Counted from the first letter of the stretch, positions 44,131 to 55,573 are shown. The stretch: 64,000 nt of DNA from Elephas maximus indicus (GCF_024166365.1 NC_064842.1:24027001-24091000), one strand, 5' to 3'. Notes: generated by a model not told the origin, from the letters alone. Numbers and translations are program-made.

Positions 44131-44449
44131 GAGCAGCACTGTCCAAGTGGAAGTATATTGCCAGACACACAGGTAATCTTAAATATTTTAGTTATCATAT
44201 AAAAAGGCAAAAACCAGTTGAGATTAATTTTAATAATATAGTTATATTTCAAAAATATTACCACTTCAATTAAGAAAATTAATAAAAATTCATGAGACAT
44301 TTTACGTGCTGTTGGTCATACCAAGTCTTTGAAATCCAATGTGTATTTTACACTTAAAAAGTGTCAATTGAGACTAGCCACACTTCAACTGCTTGATGGT
44401 CACGTGAGGCCAGTGGCTACTGGACTGGACTGTGCGGCCTTAGTCTTAG
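44131..44449. mobile_element. hAT-type DNA transposon fossil (Charlie/MER58-like)
   Basis: The left end CAGCACTGTCCAAGTGGAAG and right end GTGGCTACTGGACTGGACTG are imperfect inverted repeats. Internal TTGAAATCCAATGTGTATTT and GACTAGCCACACTTCAACTG match a common mammalian non-autonomous hAT. Confidence 0.65.
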
Positions 44450-44575
44450 ATTTTTCAGAGCTTCATGAAAAACGCTTAGAATCAGCAATGACTTAGCCAA
44501 ACTGTGTTGTTCACTTTTAAAACAGTCTTACTTATTTGGATGGACTTAAAATAATAGCCATCTATTGGCATATAT

Positions 44576-44746
44576 TGAAGCCCTGGTGGCACAGTGGTTA
44601 AGTGTTTGGCTGCTAACCAAAAAGGTTGGCAGTTTGAATTCATCAGCCGCTCCTTGGAAACCCTACAGGGCAGTTCTATTCTATCCTATAGGGTCACTAT
44701 GAGTCGGAATCAACCCGAAGGCAACAGGCTTGGTTTTGGTTTTATA
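44576..44746 (+). mobile_element. AfroSINE, short form
   Basis: Sense: AGCCCTGGTGGCACAGTGGT, CAGCCGCTCCTTGGAAACCC, GGGTCACTATGAGTCGGAAT, then a GGCTTGGTTTTGG end. Confidence 0.94.
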
Positions 44747-44852
44747 GGCATGTACTACAGCACTATATGTTTTCACATAAAAAACACATAGGAACATAAA
44801 ATTCCTTATTTTATATATTGTGGGATTATCTTTTTTTAACCATTCTGTTTGC

Positions 44853-45046
44853 AAATGTTTAATGTACTCAGCTGCTTACCGAAAGTTTGGAGGTTCAAAT
44901 CCACTCAGAGACGCCTGAAAAGAGAGTCCTGGCTTACTACTTTTGAAAAAAATCAGCCATTGAAAACCCTAGGGAGCACAGTTCTACTCTGACACACACA
45001 GGGTCTCCATCAGTAGGAGTCGATTTGATGGCAACTGGTAATGGGG
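44853..45046 (+). mobile_element. AfroSINE, old form
   Basis: Sense: CTCAGCTGCTTACCGAAAGT, TTGAAAAAAATCAGCCATTG, GTTCTACTCTGACACACACA, ending TTGATGGCAACTGG. Confidence 0.85.
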
Positions 45047-45405
45047 CAAGTGCTTGCTCTTGACGCAGTGTGCCACCACTAAAATAAACAGTTCACACAA
45101 CAGGAAGGACCCTGAGAGGAAGAGAAGGAGGAAAGATGTTTCTAGTATAAACACGGACAGAAGAAGGGAACCTATATTCTAGAGAATCCTCTAGTTTTAG
45201 TAATCTTTTCTCTGCCTAACCTCTGAAACAATAAGGGCTAGGCACAAAAATTAAGCCAAACACATGGATTTTCATGAAGCCAAGACACCGGGGAAAAGGC
45301 ACGCACGTGTATTTTTCCTAATAGATGTTAGTTTGTCTGGGCATATATCAGAAGATGATCTTAATATTGACTTGAACTACACTGCTCCCTAAAATCTTCA
45401 CTATT

Positions 45406-45427
45406 TAACAACAACAACAACAACAAA
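45406..45427. repeat. (AAC)n trinucleotide run
   Basis: TTAACAACAACAACAACAAC followed by AA. It resembles the trimer tail of the RTE/SINE families but no element body is adjacent. Confidence 0.85.
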
Positions 45428-45984
45428 AGCTTTTACATTGAATTCTAAGTGTCAGCGCTTTTTCTTAGAATGTGAGAGCCAATCTGACTAATTATCACAA
45501 TATGGAATAAGGCCAGAAAAGGTGAGGGAGAGAAGATGGGTGTTTCGGTTTAGGAGCAATGGTTTGTCTGCTCAGCATAAAACAAATACCTGAATCCTTT
45601 GCACTTTCACACAGAGATTAAGAAGAGCTATTTCTTATCAGAAATGCATCCATGGGAAGTTCAAAGCCCTCGCTGGAGCTCTTCCCAGGGAATTGCCCTC
45701 AGGTACTTTACCCTTCACAGGGAAACAGATGGCTGCTGGTATTTTGCAACACAAATTGGTAGTTTCAGCAAGGAGCTTTGCTTCAGCTTCATTTTCCTAG
45801 GAAGAGCAGGGAAAAAGCTACTGGGTGACTTAATTCTACTCACCTGCGTTGGCATTTAGTTCTACGTGATCTCAGGACTGGGGAAGGGGGAAATATTACT
45901 TCTGATAACTACTTTTTTCTCACAATGTATGGGAGAGGCTGTCACCAGAGTTCCACGGAAAAGTGATTGCTTTACCCACTTACT

Positions 45985-46027
45985 TAACCAAACCTGCTGC
46001 CTTCGAGTCGATTCTGACTCATGGCGA
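45985..46027 (-). mobile_element. AfroSINE 3' fragment
   Basis: AACCAAACCTGCTGCCTTCG then AGTCGATTCTGACTCATGG: only the antisense 3' end is present. Between 45050 and 47500 I otherwise see anonymous sequence, with a possible old repeat at 46660..46860. Confidence 0.8.
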
Positions 46028-47499
46028 CTAGGAATTACTTTATCAGTATCTACCACAACACTTAAAATCCTCCTCCCTCAGAGATTAGGGGACAGAAGAA
46101 AACTTGCCCATGACAATACATTGAAGATTCCTAGAGCTCCTTGGTGTTTTTTCTAGATGCTTCCAGCCAAACAAACATTTTCCAGGCTTTTCTCCCTCTC
46201 CTCCACTAAAGGGACTTCATTTAAAAAAAAAAAAAAAGGCAGATGTAAATATGAGATTTAAAAATGGCCGTTAAAATAAAATAGCTGTTGAACAATTGGG
46301 TGGTTTCTTTTACAAATTAAAATGTCCCTTCCTTGGACTTTCTGGAGATGTTGATTCGGGGGGTGACTTGAGGAGCAATTCTTAGGGTATGCTAACCTAT
46401 CTTCATCAAGACAATAGCTTTATGGGCCTCAGCCAATGATGGGTTGGAGAGCTGCCAAGGATTGCAACTGCAGCTGGCCTGATTCAAGTGGGCAGGGCAC
46501 AGCACTACCCTGGAGCACCTGCTAGTCTATGAGACTTGCTTTCTTAGCTCCCACAAAGTGGCAACTTCCTTCAGTGCTTAAGGAATTTGAAAGGCGGTTT
46601 AGAGCACATTGCTTGAAGTCTGACCTATTTGTTTTATTGCTGATATTGTTAACGATATTCAATGAGGCACTTTATGTGCTAATAAGCACTATGCTTGCAA
46701 ATAGATGTGTAATGGTGATTAAAACAGCCTTGCTCCCTGCCCTCATGGAACTTGCAGTTTCATGGAATTGGGTGTAGGGGGGCCTCCAGACAGACAATGG
46801 ATGAGTCCATAAACAAATATATAATTATAAATTGTGGTCAAGGATTTGGAGGTTAAGTACAGGTGCTACATTTAAGAGGGAATGGCCTATTTAAAGTGGA
46901 TAGTCACGGAAGGTCTCTCCAAGGACCTGATTATAATAATGAGAAATGAAAGCCAAGAAAGATTCAATCAAGACAAGGTTTAAAGAAAAGCATATGGTCA
47001 GAGGAAAGAATGTTAATCAAGGTTATGAAGCCAAGAAGTTTACGGATAAGAGTAAATGATAAGGTAGGTAGTTCTCAGAATCTATGAGGCTACTTTCGTT
47101 TTTTTTTTTAAAGGTCCTGGGAAGCCTCTTAATATTTTATATTTCCATTTATCACCTATTTTCAATATTCAGAATGGAGGATTAATTATTTAATATCTTT
47201 TAAGAGCTAGCTGATCCATACAGTTATTTACATAGCTGGGGAAGAGCCAAGCAATGGTCTGGATGGGAGAGGACTTAATTGAGTCGCCTTAGGAGCACCT
47301 TCAAAGAAAACAGATATGTTACTCTTCTCCACTTCTTCCATTAACACTCTCTGTCCCGTGATTCTAATATATATCCAACCTCTGTCCTTTTTCCTATAAC
47401 CCACTGGGAAAAGACCTGTATTAACCACCTATTGGGTCCTCCCTAACCATTCTACTACAATAATAAATTAATTTTCTTTTTTTTTTAATGTTACTTGTT

Positions 47500-47693
47500 T
47501 AAAAGGAGTCTCTGAGTGACACAAACAGCTAAGTGCTTGACTACTTGCCAAAAAATTGATGATTCCAACCCACTCAGAGCTGCCTCCGAAGACATACTTC
47601 TGAAAACTCACAGCCTTGAAACCCTAAGGAGCAGTTCTACTCTGCACACACGGGGTTGCCATGAGTGAGAATGGACGTGATCGCAACTAACAA
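47500..47693 (+). mobile_element. AfroSINE, old form
   Basis: Sense: GGAGTCTCTGAGTGACACAA, AAACAGCTAAGTGCTTGAC, GTTGCCATGAGTGAGAATGG, CAACTAACAAC end. Confidence 0.82.
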
Positions 47694-47735
47694 CTTGTTC
47701 AAAGTAGCTTAGTAGAGCGCAGGGAGAACTGGCCT

Positions 47736-48078
47736 CAGAGTTGTTATTGTTAGTCACTATTCAGTCAGTTCTGACTCATTGTGACCCCATGTACAACTAA
47801 ATAAAGCAGTGCCCAGTCCTGCTTCATCCTCACAATTGTTATACTTGAGACCATCGTTGCAGCCACTGTGTCAATCCAGCTTGTTGAGGGTCTTCCTCAT
47901 TTTCACTGGCCTTCTTTTTTTTTTTTTTTTCTTTTTCTACTTTACCAAACATAATGACCTTCTCCAGAGACTGGCCCCTCCTGATAACATGTCCCAAGTA
48001 TGTGAGACGAAGTTTTGCCATCCTTGCTTCTAAGGAGCATTCTGGCTGTACTTCTTCCAAGACAGATTTGTTCGTTCT
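47736..48078 (-). pseudogene. RTE LINE 3' fragment
   Basis: Antisense: TTGTTATTGTTAGTCACTAT (tail), AGCCACTGTGTCAATCCAGC, GGCCCCTCCTGATAACATGT, GAGCATTCTGGCTGTACTTC. A T run (about 47908..47930) interrupts it. The left edge abuts another SINE tail. Confidence 0.88.
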
Positions 48079-48079
48079 T

Positions 48080-48198
48080 TAATCTCTCTGAGGTTCAATC
48101 TCACCATCTATAAAATAAATTAGTAGCAGCTACTTTATAAGATCATTACAAGGATTAAATTCGACAGTGGCATGAAAATAACCTAGCACATCTTTGTA
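48080..48198 (-). mobile_element. MIR fragment
   Basis: CTCTGAGGTTCAATCTCACC, CATTACAAGGATTAAATTCG, ATAACCTAGCACATC: antisense MIR interrupted at its left by the RTE. Confidence 0.5.
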
Positions 48199-48199
48199 T

Positions 48200-48565
48200 T
48201 TGTTGTTAGCTGCCATCAAGTCAGATCTGACTCGTGGTGACCCCAATTTGTAGTGACCCCAATTCACGGTGACCCACGCACATTGAAAAGAAATGCTTGT
48301 TGGTCCTGTGCCATCTCTGTGATCAGGTATGGATAGAACCATTGTGATCCACAGGATTTGCACTGACTGATTTTCAGAAGCAGATTGTCAGACCTTTCTT
48401 CCAGGTCCATCTTAGTACGAAAGCTCCACTGAAACCTGTTCAACATCATAGAAACACGCACACCTCCACTGACAGACGAGTGATGGCTGTGCACGAGATG
48501 CCTTGGCTGAGAATTGAACCAGGTGTCCTACATCGAAGTGTAGAATTCTACCACTGGACTATTAG
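48200..48565 (-). mobile_element. tRNA-Gly-headed SINE with RTE tail
   Basis: Antisense: TTGTTAGCTGCCATCAAGTC (tail), CAGACCTTTCTTCCAGGTCC, CTGTTCAACATCATAGAAAC, and the head (GAATTCTACCACTGGACTAT, antisense A-box). A 15-17-bp duplicated piece, GTGACCCCAATT, occurs near 48236..48265. Confidence 0.85.
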
Positions 48566-49108
48566 CATATATTATGTGCTCAATAAATGTTCAGTGAAAG
48601 AAATAAGAGCCAGTTACATAACCCAAATTTTTCCAGGCCACCAATAGCAAAGTACCCTGAAACACAGAAAGGCAGAATTGTTAATTCACTGAGCACTGAG
48701 GAAGTGTGCCAGGCTACAGAAGCTAGACACTCTCAGTCAGTGAGCCCAGGTCTCCTAACTAAATGATTGAGAGTGAGCCGAGCTTTGATTTTACTTCTCG
48801 GAAAGAATTCCCAAATATAACTTGATTTAGGAGCTGAACAAAGGACCTGGGTACCCCAGATCTGGCTACATTTGGCAGGTTCCTCAGAGTAAATTTTCTG
48901 AGCATGATCTAGTACATAGTAAAAACGAATGTTGTTAGGTGCAGTTGAGTTGGTTCTGATTCATAGCAACCCTATGTACAACAGAACAAAACACTGCCGA
49001 GTCCTGTGCACCATCCTCACAATCATTGTTATGCTTGAGCCCATTGTTAGAGCCACTGTGTCAATCCATCTTGTTGAAGGTCTTCCTCATTTTTGTTGAT
49101 CCTCTACT

Positions 49109-50401
49109 TTACCAAGCCTGATGTCCTTCTCCAGGGATTGATCCCTCCTGATAACATATCCAAAGGATGTGAGATGTAGTCTCACCATCCTTGCTTCTGA
49201 GGAGCATTATGGTTGTACTTCCTCCAAGACAAATTTGTTCATTCTTTTTGGCAGTCCATGGTATATTTGATATTCTTCGCCAACACCACAATTCAAAAGC
49301 ATCAATTCTTCTTCTGTCTTCTTTAGTCATCATCCAGCTCTGGCATGCATAAGAAGCAGTCGAAAACTCCTTGGCTTGGGTCAGGTGCACCTTACTCTTC
49401 AAGGTGACATCTTTGCTTTTCAACACTTTAAAGAGGTCCTCTGCAGATTTGTTCAACGCAGTGTGGCTTTTGATTTCTTGACTGCTGCTTCCATAGTTGT
49501 CGATTGTGGATCCAAGTAGAATGAAATCCTCGAGAACTTCAGTCTTTTCTGTTTATCATAATGTTGCTTGATGGTCCAGTTGTGAGAATTTTTGTTTTCT
49601 TCACGTTGAGGTGTAATCCATACTGAAAGCTGTAGTCTTTGATCTTCATCAGTAAGTGCTTCAAGTTCTCTTCATTTTCATCAAGCAAGGTTGTGTTATT
49701 TGCATAACACAGGTTGTTAATGAGTCTTCCTCCACTCTTGATGCCTCATTCTTCTTCATGTAGTCCAGCTTCTCAGGTTATTTGCTCAGCATACAGATTG
49801 AATAGGTATGGTGAAATGATACAACCTTGACACACAACTTTCCTGACTTTAAACTACGCAGTATCCCCTTTTTCTGTTCAAATGACTGCCTTTTGATCCA
49901 TGTACAGGTTCCTTATGAACACAATTAAGTGTTGTGGAATTCCCACTCTTTGAAATGTTACCCATGATTGTTATGATCCACACAGTGGAATGCCTTTGCA
50001 TAGGCAATAAAGCACAGGTAAACATCTTTCTGATAGTCTTTGCTTTCAGCCAGGATCCATCTGACATCAGCAATGATACCCCTGGTTCCATTTCTTCTTC
50101 TGATTCCAGCCTGAATTTCTGGCAGTTTCCTGTTGTTATACTGCTGCCGCTGCTTTTGAATGATCTTCAGCAACATTTTACTTGCGTGTGATATTAATGA
50201 CATTGTTCGTTAATTTCTGCATTCAGCTGGATCACCCTTCTTGGGAATAGGCATAAATATGGATCTCTTCCAGTCCATTGGCCAGGTAGGTATTTTCCAA
50301 ATTTCTTCATATAGATGAATGAACACTTCCAGTGCTGCATCCATTTGTTGAAACATTTCAATTGGTATTCTGTCAATTCCTGGAGACTTTTTTTTCATCA
50401 A
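49109..50401 (-). pseudogene. RTE reverse transcriptase remnant
   Basis: Frames at 50401..50194, 50203..49958 and 49456..49109 encode successive RT and C-terminal segments in different registers, so several frameshifts are present. The catalytic tetrad at 49706..49695 reads Tyr-Ala-Asn-Asn in place of Tyr-Ala-Asp-Asp. The part between about 49500 and 49690 is recognisable on the minus strand (CAACTGGACCATCAAGCAAC) but not open. Confidence 0.9.
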
Positions 50402-50954
50402 TGCCGTCAGCGCAGCTTTGGGACTTATTCTTTCAGTACAGTCAGCTCCTGGTCATATGCTACCTCCTTGAAAGGGTTGAGCATTGACTAATTCTTTTTG
50501 GTATAGTGACTCTGTGTATTCCTTCCATCTTCTTTTGATGCTTCCTGCATCGTTTAATATTTTCCCCGTAGAATCCTTCACTACTGCAACTCCAGGCTTG
50601 AATCTTTTTCTTCAGTTCTTTCAGCTTGAGAAATGCTGAATGTGTTCTTCCCTTTTGGTTTTCTACCTCCAGGTCTTTGCGCATGTCTTTATAATACTTT
50701 GTCTTCTTGAGCAGCCCTTCGAAATCTTCTGTTTAGCTCTTTTACTTGATCATTTCTTCCTTTCACTTTTGTTACTCGAGGTTTAAGAGCAAGTTTCAGA
50801 GCCTCTTCTGACATCCATTTAGGTCTTTTCTTTCTTCCTTGTCTTTTTAACGACCTCTTGCTTTCTTCATAAATGACGTCCTTGATGTCATTCCACAACT
50901 CATCAGGTCATTCATGTTCAATGCATCAAATCTGTCCTTGAGATGGTCTCTAAA

Positions 50955-51608
50955 TTAAGGTGGAATATACTTAAGTTCGTGCTTTGGCTCTTGTGGACTC
51001 GTTCTAATTTTCTTCAGCTTTAACTTCAACTTACATAGGAACAATTGATGGTCTGTTCCAGAGTCAGCCCCTGGCCTTGTTCTGACTGATGATATTGAGC
51101 TTTTCCAATGTGTCTTTCCATAGATATAGCCAATTTGACTCCTGTATATTCCATTTGGTGAGGTCCACATGTATAGACACCATTTATGTTGGTGAAAAGA
51201 AGAATTTGCAATGAAGTCATAGGTCTTGCAAAATTCTATCATGTGATCTCTGGCATCATTTCTATCACCAAGGCCATATTTTCCAACTACCAATCCTTCT
51301 TTGTTTCCAACTTTTGAATTCTAATCACCAGTAATTATCAATGCATCCTGATTGCATGTTCCATCGATTTCAGACTGCAGCAGCTGATAAAAATTTTCAA
51401 TTTCTTCATCTTTGGCCTTAGTGGTTGGTGCGTAAATTTGAATAATAGTCGTATTAACTGGTCTTCCTTGTAGGTGTATTGATATTATCCTATCACTGAC
51501 AGCGTCGTACTTCAGGATAGATTTTGAAATGTTCGTTTTGACTGCGGATGCAATGCCATTCCTCTTCAAGTGGTCATTCCTGGCGTAGTAGTCCATATGA
51601 TTGTCCAA
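50955..51608 (-). pseudogene. RTE endonuclease domain remnant
   Basis: Two frames in register, 51608..51321 and 51293..50955, separated by a stop. The first has the IQIYAPT motif and ends at GD where a GDFNA-type motif would continue; the Phe codon is a stop here. The second carries the DHQL motif. Together they make most of an APE-like endonuclease, which nicks the target DNA for reverse transcription in active elements. Not functional. Confidence 0.88.
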
Positions 51609-52184
51609 TTCAAAATGGCCAATACCACTTCATTTTGACTCACTAATGCCTAGGATATCAATGTTTATGTGTTCCATTTCATTTTTGACGATTCCCAATT
51701 TCCCTAGATTCATGCTTTGCACATTCCACATTTTGGTTATTAACGTGTGTTTGCAGCTGTTCCGTCTCGTTTCGAGTGGTGCCACATCAGCAAATGAAGG
51801 TCCCAAAAGCTTGACTCCTTACAAGCCATTCATGTCAACTCACTTTGAGGAGTCAACTCTTCCCCCCAGTCGAATTTTGAGTACCTTCCAACCTGAGGGG
51901 CTCATCTTCCGGCACAATATCAGACATTCATATTCATAATAGCATATTCAGACATGCTATTCATAAGGTTTTCACTGGCTAATTCTTTTCAGAAGTAGAC
52001 CACCAGGTCCTTCTTGCTAGTCTGTCTTAGTCTGGAAATTCAGCTGAAACTTGTCCACCATGGGTGATCCTGCTGGTATTTGAATACCAATGGCATAGCT
52101 TCCAGCATCGCAGCAACACGCAAGGCCCCACAGTACAACAAACTGACAGATGTGTGAAAGATAAATGAATAGTTCTAGTAAATA

Positions 52185-52460
52185 GATAAATAAAATGTAG
52201 TATATCTGTACAATGCAACACTATTTGGCAATAAAAAGGAATGGAGTACTGATACCTGCTATAGCATGAATGAACCTTGAAAATACCTAAAGAAAAGAAG
52301 CCAGGCACAAAGAGTCACATATTGTATGATTCCGTTTATATGTAATGTCCAGAATAGGCAGATTTATAGACAGGAAATAGACAAGGGGTTGTCTCGGGCT
52401 GGGGTAGCGGTGCGATGAGACAGTTAGAGAGTATTAAGACAAAAATCATATTAAGCCAAT
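52185..52460 (+). mobile_element. L1 ORF2 end and 3' UTR relic
   Basis: TGCAACACTATTTGGCAATA, TAGCATGAATGAACCTTGAA and ATTGTATGATTCCGTTTATA are in the usual L1 order. Adjoins the 5' end of the RTE. Confidence 0.7.
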
Positions 52461-52723
52461 AACATAAATCGACTGAAATTTATTTAATATACAATTGCAA
52501 ATTGAGGTAACATTTCAACTAGGAAGTAAAAAATGTTCCAAAGATGAGAGAACGGCTAAAGGTTCTCATACCCCATTTTATCATCATTGTCATGGAAAAA
52601 GGGCCAGAATAGAACTGATAAACAATTTGTGGTCAGGAAGGATTTTATACAGCCTTGTCTTGAAGAACAATTAAAATATTACTGACTTACCCTAAAACAT
52701 AGCTGTAAAAAAAAAAAAAAAAA

Positions 52724-52888
52724 AAAACCCGTTTGGGTCTAGTTGATTCCGACTCATAGCAACCATATAGGACAGAGTAGAACTACTCCATAGGGTTCCT
52801 GAGGAGCGGCTGGTGAATTTGAACTGCCGACCTTTTGGTTAGCAGCTGTAGCTCGCAGTAGCTCTTAACCTCTGCACGACCAGGGCTA
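52724..52888 (-). mobile_element. AfroSINE, short form
   Basis: Antisense: GTCTAGTTGATTCCGACTCA, TAGAACTACTCCATAGGGTT, GTAGCTCGCAGTAGCTCTTA (head with a small duplication), CGACCAGGGCT. Preceded by a long A run at 52710..52727. Confidence 0.92.
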
Positions 52889-53027
52889 GGTGTAGTCTGA
52901 CTGGATTCTTCAAAAGAGCACATACTCAAGGCAAAGTTTTACTAGTTTATCAAGACCATTGTTTGACTCAAAGATGATTTTTAGAAACCAGTTTCTTCAA
53001 GGTGCAAGGTTCAAGAGGACATCCAAG

Positions 53028-53134
53028 AAGCAGACTGCCACACCTTTCTCCTGCAGAGTGGCTGGTGGGCTTGAACTGCTGACTTTTCAGTTAGCAGCCA
53101 AGCACTCAACCGCTGTACCACCAGGGCTCCTTCC
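53028..53134 (-). mobile_element. AfroSINE 5' half
   Basis: Antisense: AGCAGACTGCCACACCTTTC, CAGTTAGCAGCCAAGCACTC, GTACCACCAGGGCTCC. The 3' half is missing. Confidence 0.9.
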
Positions 53135-53415
53135 AGGAGCTGTAGGGAACATAAAATATCTTAGTCCCTAGCAAGGAATCTGTGCTGAATTAGTTATTTA
53201 ACTTTCTTCTTCATTGGTCTGGAAGAGATATTGACCATAAGAAAGAAGGGAAAAAAGCAGTCTTGGGAACTAAATTCAAACCCAAGTTTTAACTGTTTTC
53301 TAATCCCCTAATCTGTTTTTTTTTTTTTTTTTTAATCTGTACTCAGTAGTGGTTAATAATTTCAAGTGTGTTTACAAATAGTTTTAGGGAAACTGTGGTT
53401 GCAAGAAATCAGAGC

Positions 53416-53622
53416 CTACTCAAAACCCACTGCTGTCCAGTCGATGCTGACTCATAAAAAAAAAAAAAAATGACTCATAGGGACCCCATATTACAGGGCT
53501 GTAAATCTCTATGGAAGGAGACTGTCACAGCTTTCTCCCCCAGAGCCGCTGGCAGTTTCAAAGTGCCGACCTTTTGGTTAGCAGCCAAGCGCTTTAACCA
53601 CTAAGCCACTTGGGTTTCTTAA
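53416..53622 (-). mobile_element. AfroSINE, long form with internal A run
   Basis: Antisense: CCCACTGCTGTCCAGTCGAT, then TGACTCAT and a 15-A run followed by a second TGACTCATAGGGACC. The middle block (CTATGGAAGGAGACTGTCAC) and head (GGTTAGCAGCCAAGCGCTTT) are present. The repeated TGACTCAT around the A run looks like a small retroposed or slipped insertion. Confidence 0.9.
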
Positions 53623-54021
53623 ATCCTACTCAAGGAAGAGGTAAAGGATACAGTGGCATTGGAATGGGCTTCCAAGGACAAGAAACAAAGAACCCTGGGC
53701 TGTATACAGTGTTTTAAAAGTCATCAGACAGCTACTCTGTCTGTCTGACTGTCTCCCTTAACTGTCTCTTGCCTCTACTTCTCTCTGTGTATCTGCTGCA
53801 ATCTTCTGACTTCTCTGCTTACTAAACGACATGTGTATGACCTAAAATAGCTGAGCAAGGCCAGGCTCTACATAATTTTTCAGTTCAAGTACTCAGCACT
53901 ATTTGACTCATTCCAGCTAAGGATTGCTTCATCAATGTCCAGAGTCCACCTTAAGCTGAGGCCAGGAGAGAAGGGTCATAAGATCTGTCATGGCTATAGA
54001 GGCCTGCAAAGGTAGGCAGAT

Positions 54022-54360
54022 GGGGTTGTGATGGTTCAGGGATAGAATTCTTGCCTTGCATGTGGGAGATCAGGTTCACTTCTCAGCTGACGCCTCTCTT
54101 GCACAGACACCACCCGTATCTCAGTGGAGGTTTGCATGTTGCTATAATGCTGAACACCTATCAACAGAGCTGCCAGACTAAGACAGACTAGGAAGAAAGG
54201 CCTGGAGATCTACTTCTGAAAATCAGCTAATGAAAACCCTATGAATCACATCGGTCTGATCCACAATCGATCATCAGAATGGTGCAGGACCAGGCAGAAT
54301 TGTAAATGGCATCACCATGAGTCAGGGGCCAACTGGACAGCGGCAAACAAACAACAACAG
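54022..54360 (+). mobile_element. tRNA-Gly-headed SINE, full length
   Basis: Complete sense copy: head (GATGGTTCAGGGATAGAATT, CAGGTTCACTTCTCAG), body (CAGTGGAGGTTTGCATGTTG, CTAAGACAGACTAGGAAGAA, AGGCCTGGAGATCTACTTCT), RTE-like tail (CATCACCATGAGTCAGGGGC, then GGCAAACAAACAACAACAGC). Confidence 0.92.
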
Positions 54361-54369
54361 CATGATAGG

Positions 54370-54846
54370 CAGCATAATCTCCCTCCCCCCCAAGAGATTC
54401 ACACTCTAATCCTTGGAAACTGTAAATATGTTATGTTACGTGGCAAGAGGAGATTAAGATTGCATATGGAATTAAAGTTGCTAATCAACTTACCTTAAAA
54501 TAAAAAGGTTATCCTGGACTATCATAGTGGCCCCAATGTAATCACAATGGCTCTTATTCTTGAAGGAGAGAGGCAGGAGAGTGAGAGTTAGAGAGTGAAA
54601 TGTGCAGACAGAAGCAGAGGACAAAGTACTGCAAGGAAGAGGTCATGAGCTAAGGTATGCGAGCAGCCTGTAGAATCTGGAAAAGGCAGCAGAACGGATG
54701 TTCCCTTAGAGCCTCCAGAAGAAACAGCCCTGTGGACAACTTGATTTTAGAATGTCTTATCTCTAGAACTGTAAGATAATACATTTGTGTTATAGCCACC
54801 AAGTTTGTGGTAAACAATAGGCAGCATTACAAAATTATTAACAGTG
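54370..54846 (+). mobile_element. MLT1-like LTR (ERVL-MaLR group)
   Basis: Old LTR: GTAAATATGTTATGTTACGT, GGCCCCAATGTAATCACAAT, CTAGAACTGTAAGATAATAC, GCCACCAAGTTTGTGGTAAA. No internal retroviral coding region is next to it, so it appears to be a solitary relic. Confidence 0.7.
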
Positions 54847-54883
54847 TTTTATAAAACAAAATCTCCATGTTGCATGGATTTAC

Positions 54884-55100
54884 CTCTCAGTCACTGCTGT
54901 AGAGTCGATTCCAAATCAGTTACCCTGTAGGACAGAGTAGAACCGACCCATAGGGTTTCCAAGGCTGTAATCCTTTTTTTTTTAATCCTTACAGAAGTAG
55001 ACTGCCCACATCTTTCTCCCTTGGAGTGGCTGGTGGGTTTCGAACCACCAGCCTTTTGGTTAGCAGCAGAGCGCTTTAACCACTGCACACCAGGGCTCGA
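54884..55100 (-). mobile_element. AfroSINE, long form
   Basis: Antisense: CACTGCTGTAGAGTCGATTC, TTTCCAAGGCTGTAATCCTT, GTAGACTGCCCACATC, TTGGTTAGCAGCAGAGCGCT. AATCCTT is duplicated around a T run at about 54970..54992. Confidence 0.92.
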
Positions 55101-55385
55101 GGTTTACCTCAGAAGAACTTTAAATTTAGCCTTCAGGCCATGCTCATTAGTGAATTTTACACAGGAGAAAGTATTGTTAAGAGAATATTGGGAAAATGTG
55201 CTACTTATCTCATCTTCCCATGCTGGGCACCAGAATCTTGATGGCAACTGTTCATCTGGAGTACAGCTGATTCATACATCTATATAAAATAACACATAAA
55301 TTTAGTACATTAAAATCTAGGACAAATTGAGACTGAGTTAGCCATACTAACTGGTCTACTTAACAGTTAAAGAATAAATAATATA

Positions 55386-55573
55386 CTGCCAGGTGCCAGG
55401 GAGTTGATTCCTACTCATAGTGACCCCATGTGACATGGTGGAACTACTTCAGGGTTGTCTTGGCTGTAATCTTAATGGAAGCAAACTACCAGGTCTTTCT
55501 CCTGAGGAGCTGCTAGGTGCGTTGGAACAACCAATCTTTCAGTTAGCAGCCAAGTATTTAAACAGTTGGGCCA
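55386..55573 (-). mobile_element. AfroSINE, old long form
   Basis: Antisense: CCAGGGAGTTGATTCCTACT, GCTGTAATCTTAATGGAAGC, CAGTTAGCAGCCAAGTATTT. The head end is decayed. Confidence 0.85.

Larger units (their letters stand above)
48930..52150 (-). mobile_element. RTE LINE, nearly full length, inactive
   Basis: About 3.2 kb, the usual RTE size. In coding order: 5' region resembling the tRNA-Gly SINE body (about 52150..51900), an APE-type endonuclease remnant (51608..50955: VNTTIIQIYAPTTKAKDEE, LIITGD, later DHMIEFCKTYDF and GTDHQLFLCK), a basic linker (50900..50460), RT (KSPGIDRIPIEMFQQM, FMPIPKKGDPAECRN, FCFIDYAKAFDCVD-like block), and the C-terminal domain (SYACQSWMMTKEDRRRIDAFEL). Then the 3' tail at 48930. 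Broken by a stop just after GD in the endonuclease (51321..51323), other stops and frameshifts, and YADD reads YANN. Confidence 0.93.

Noticed and set aside
54370-54846. Endogenous retrovirus with coding capacity
   Set aside because: Only one old MLT1-like LTR is seen. No gag, pol or env remnant adjoins it.
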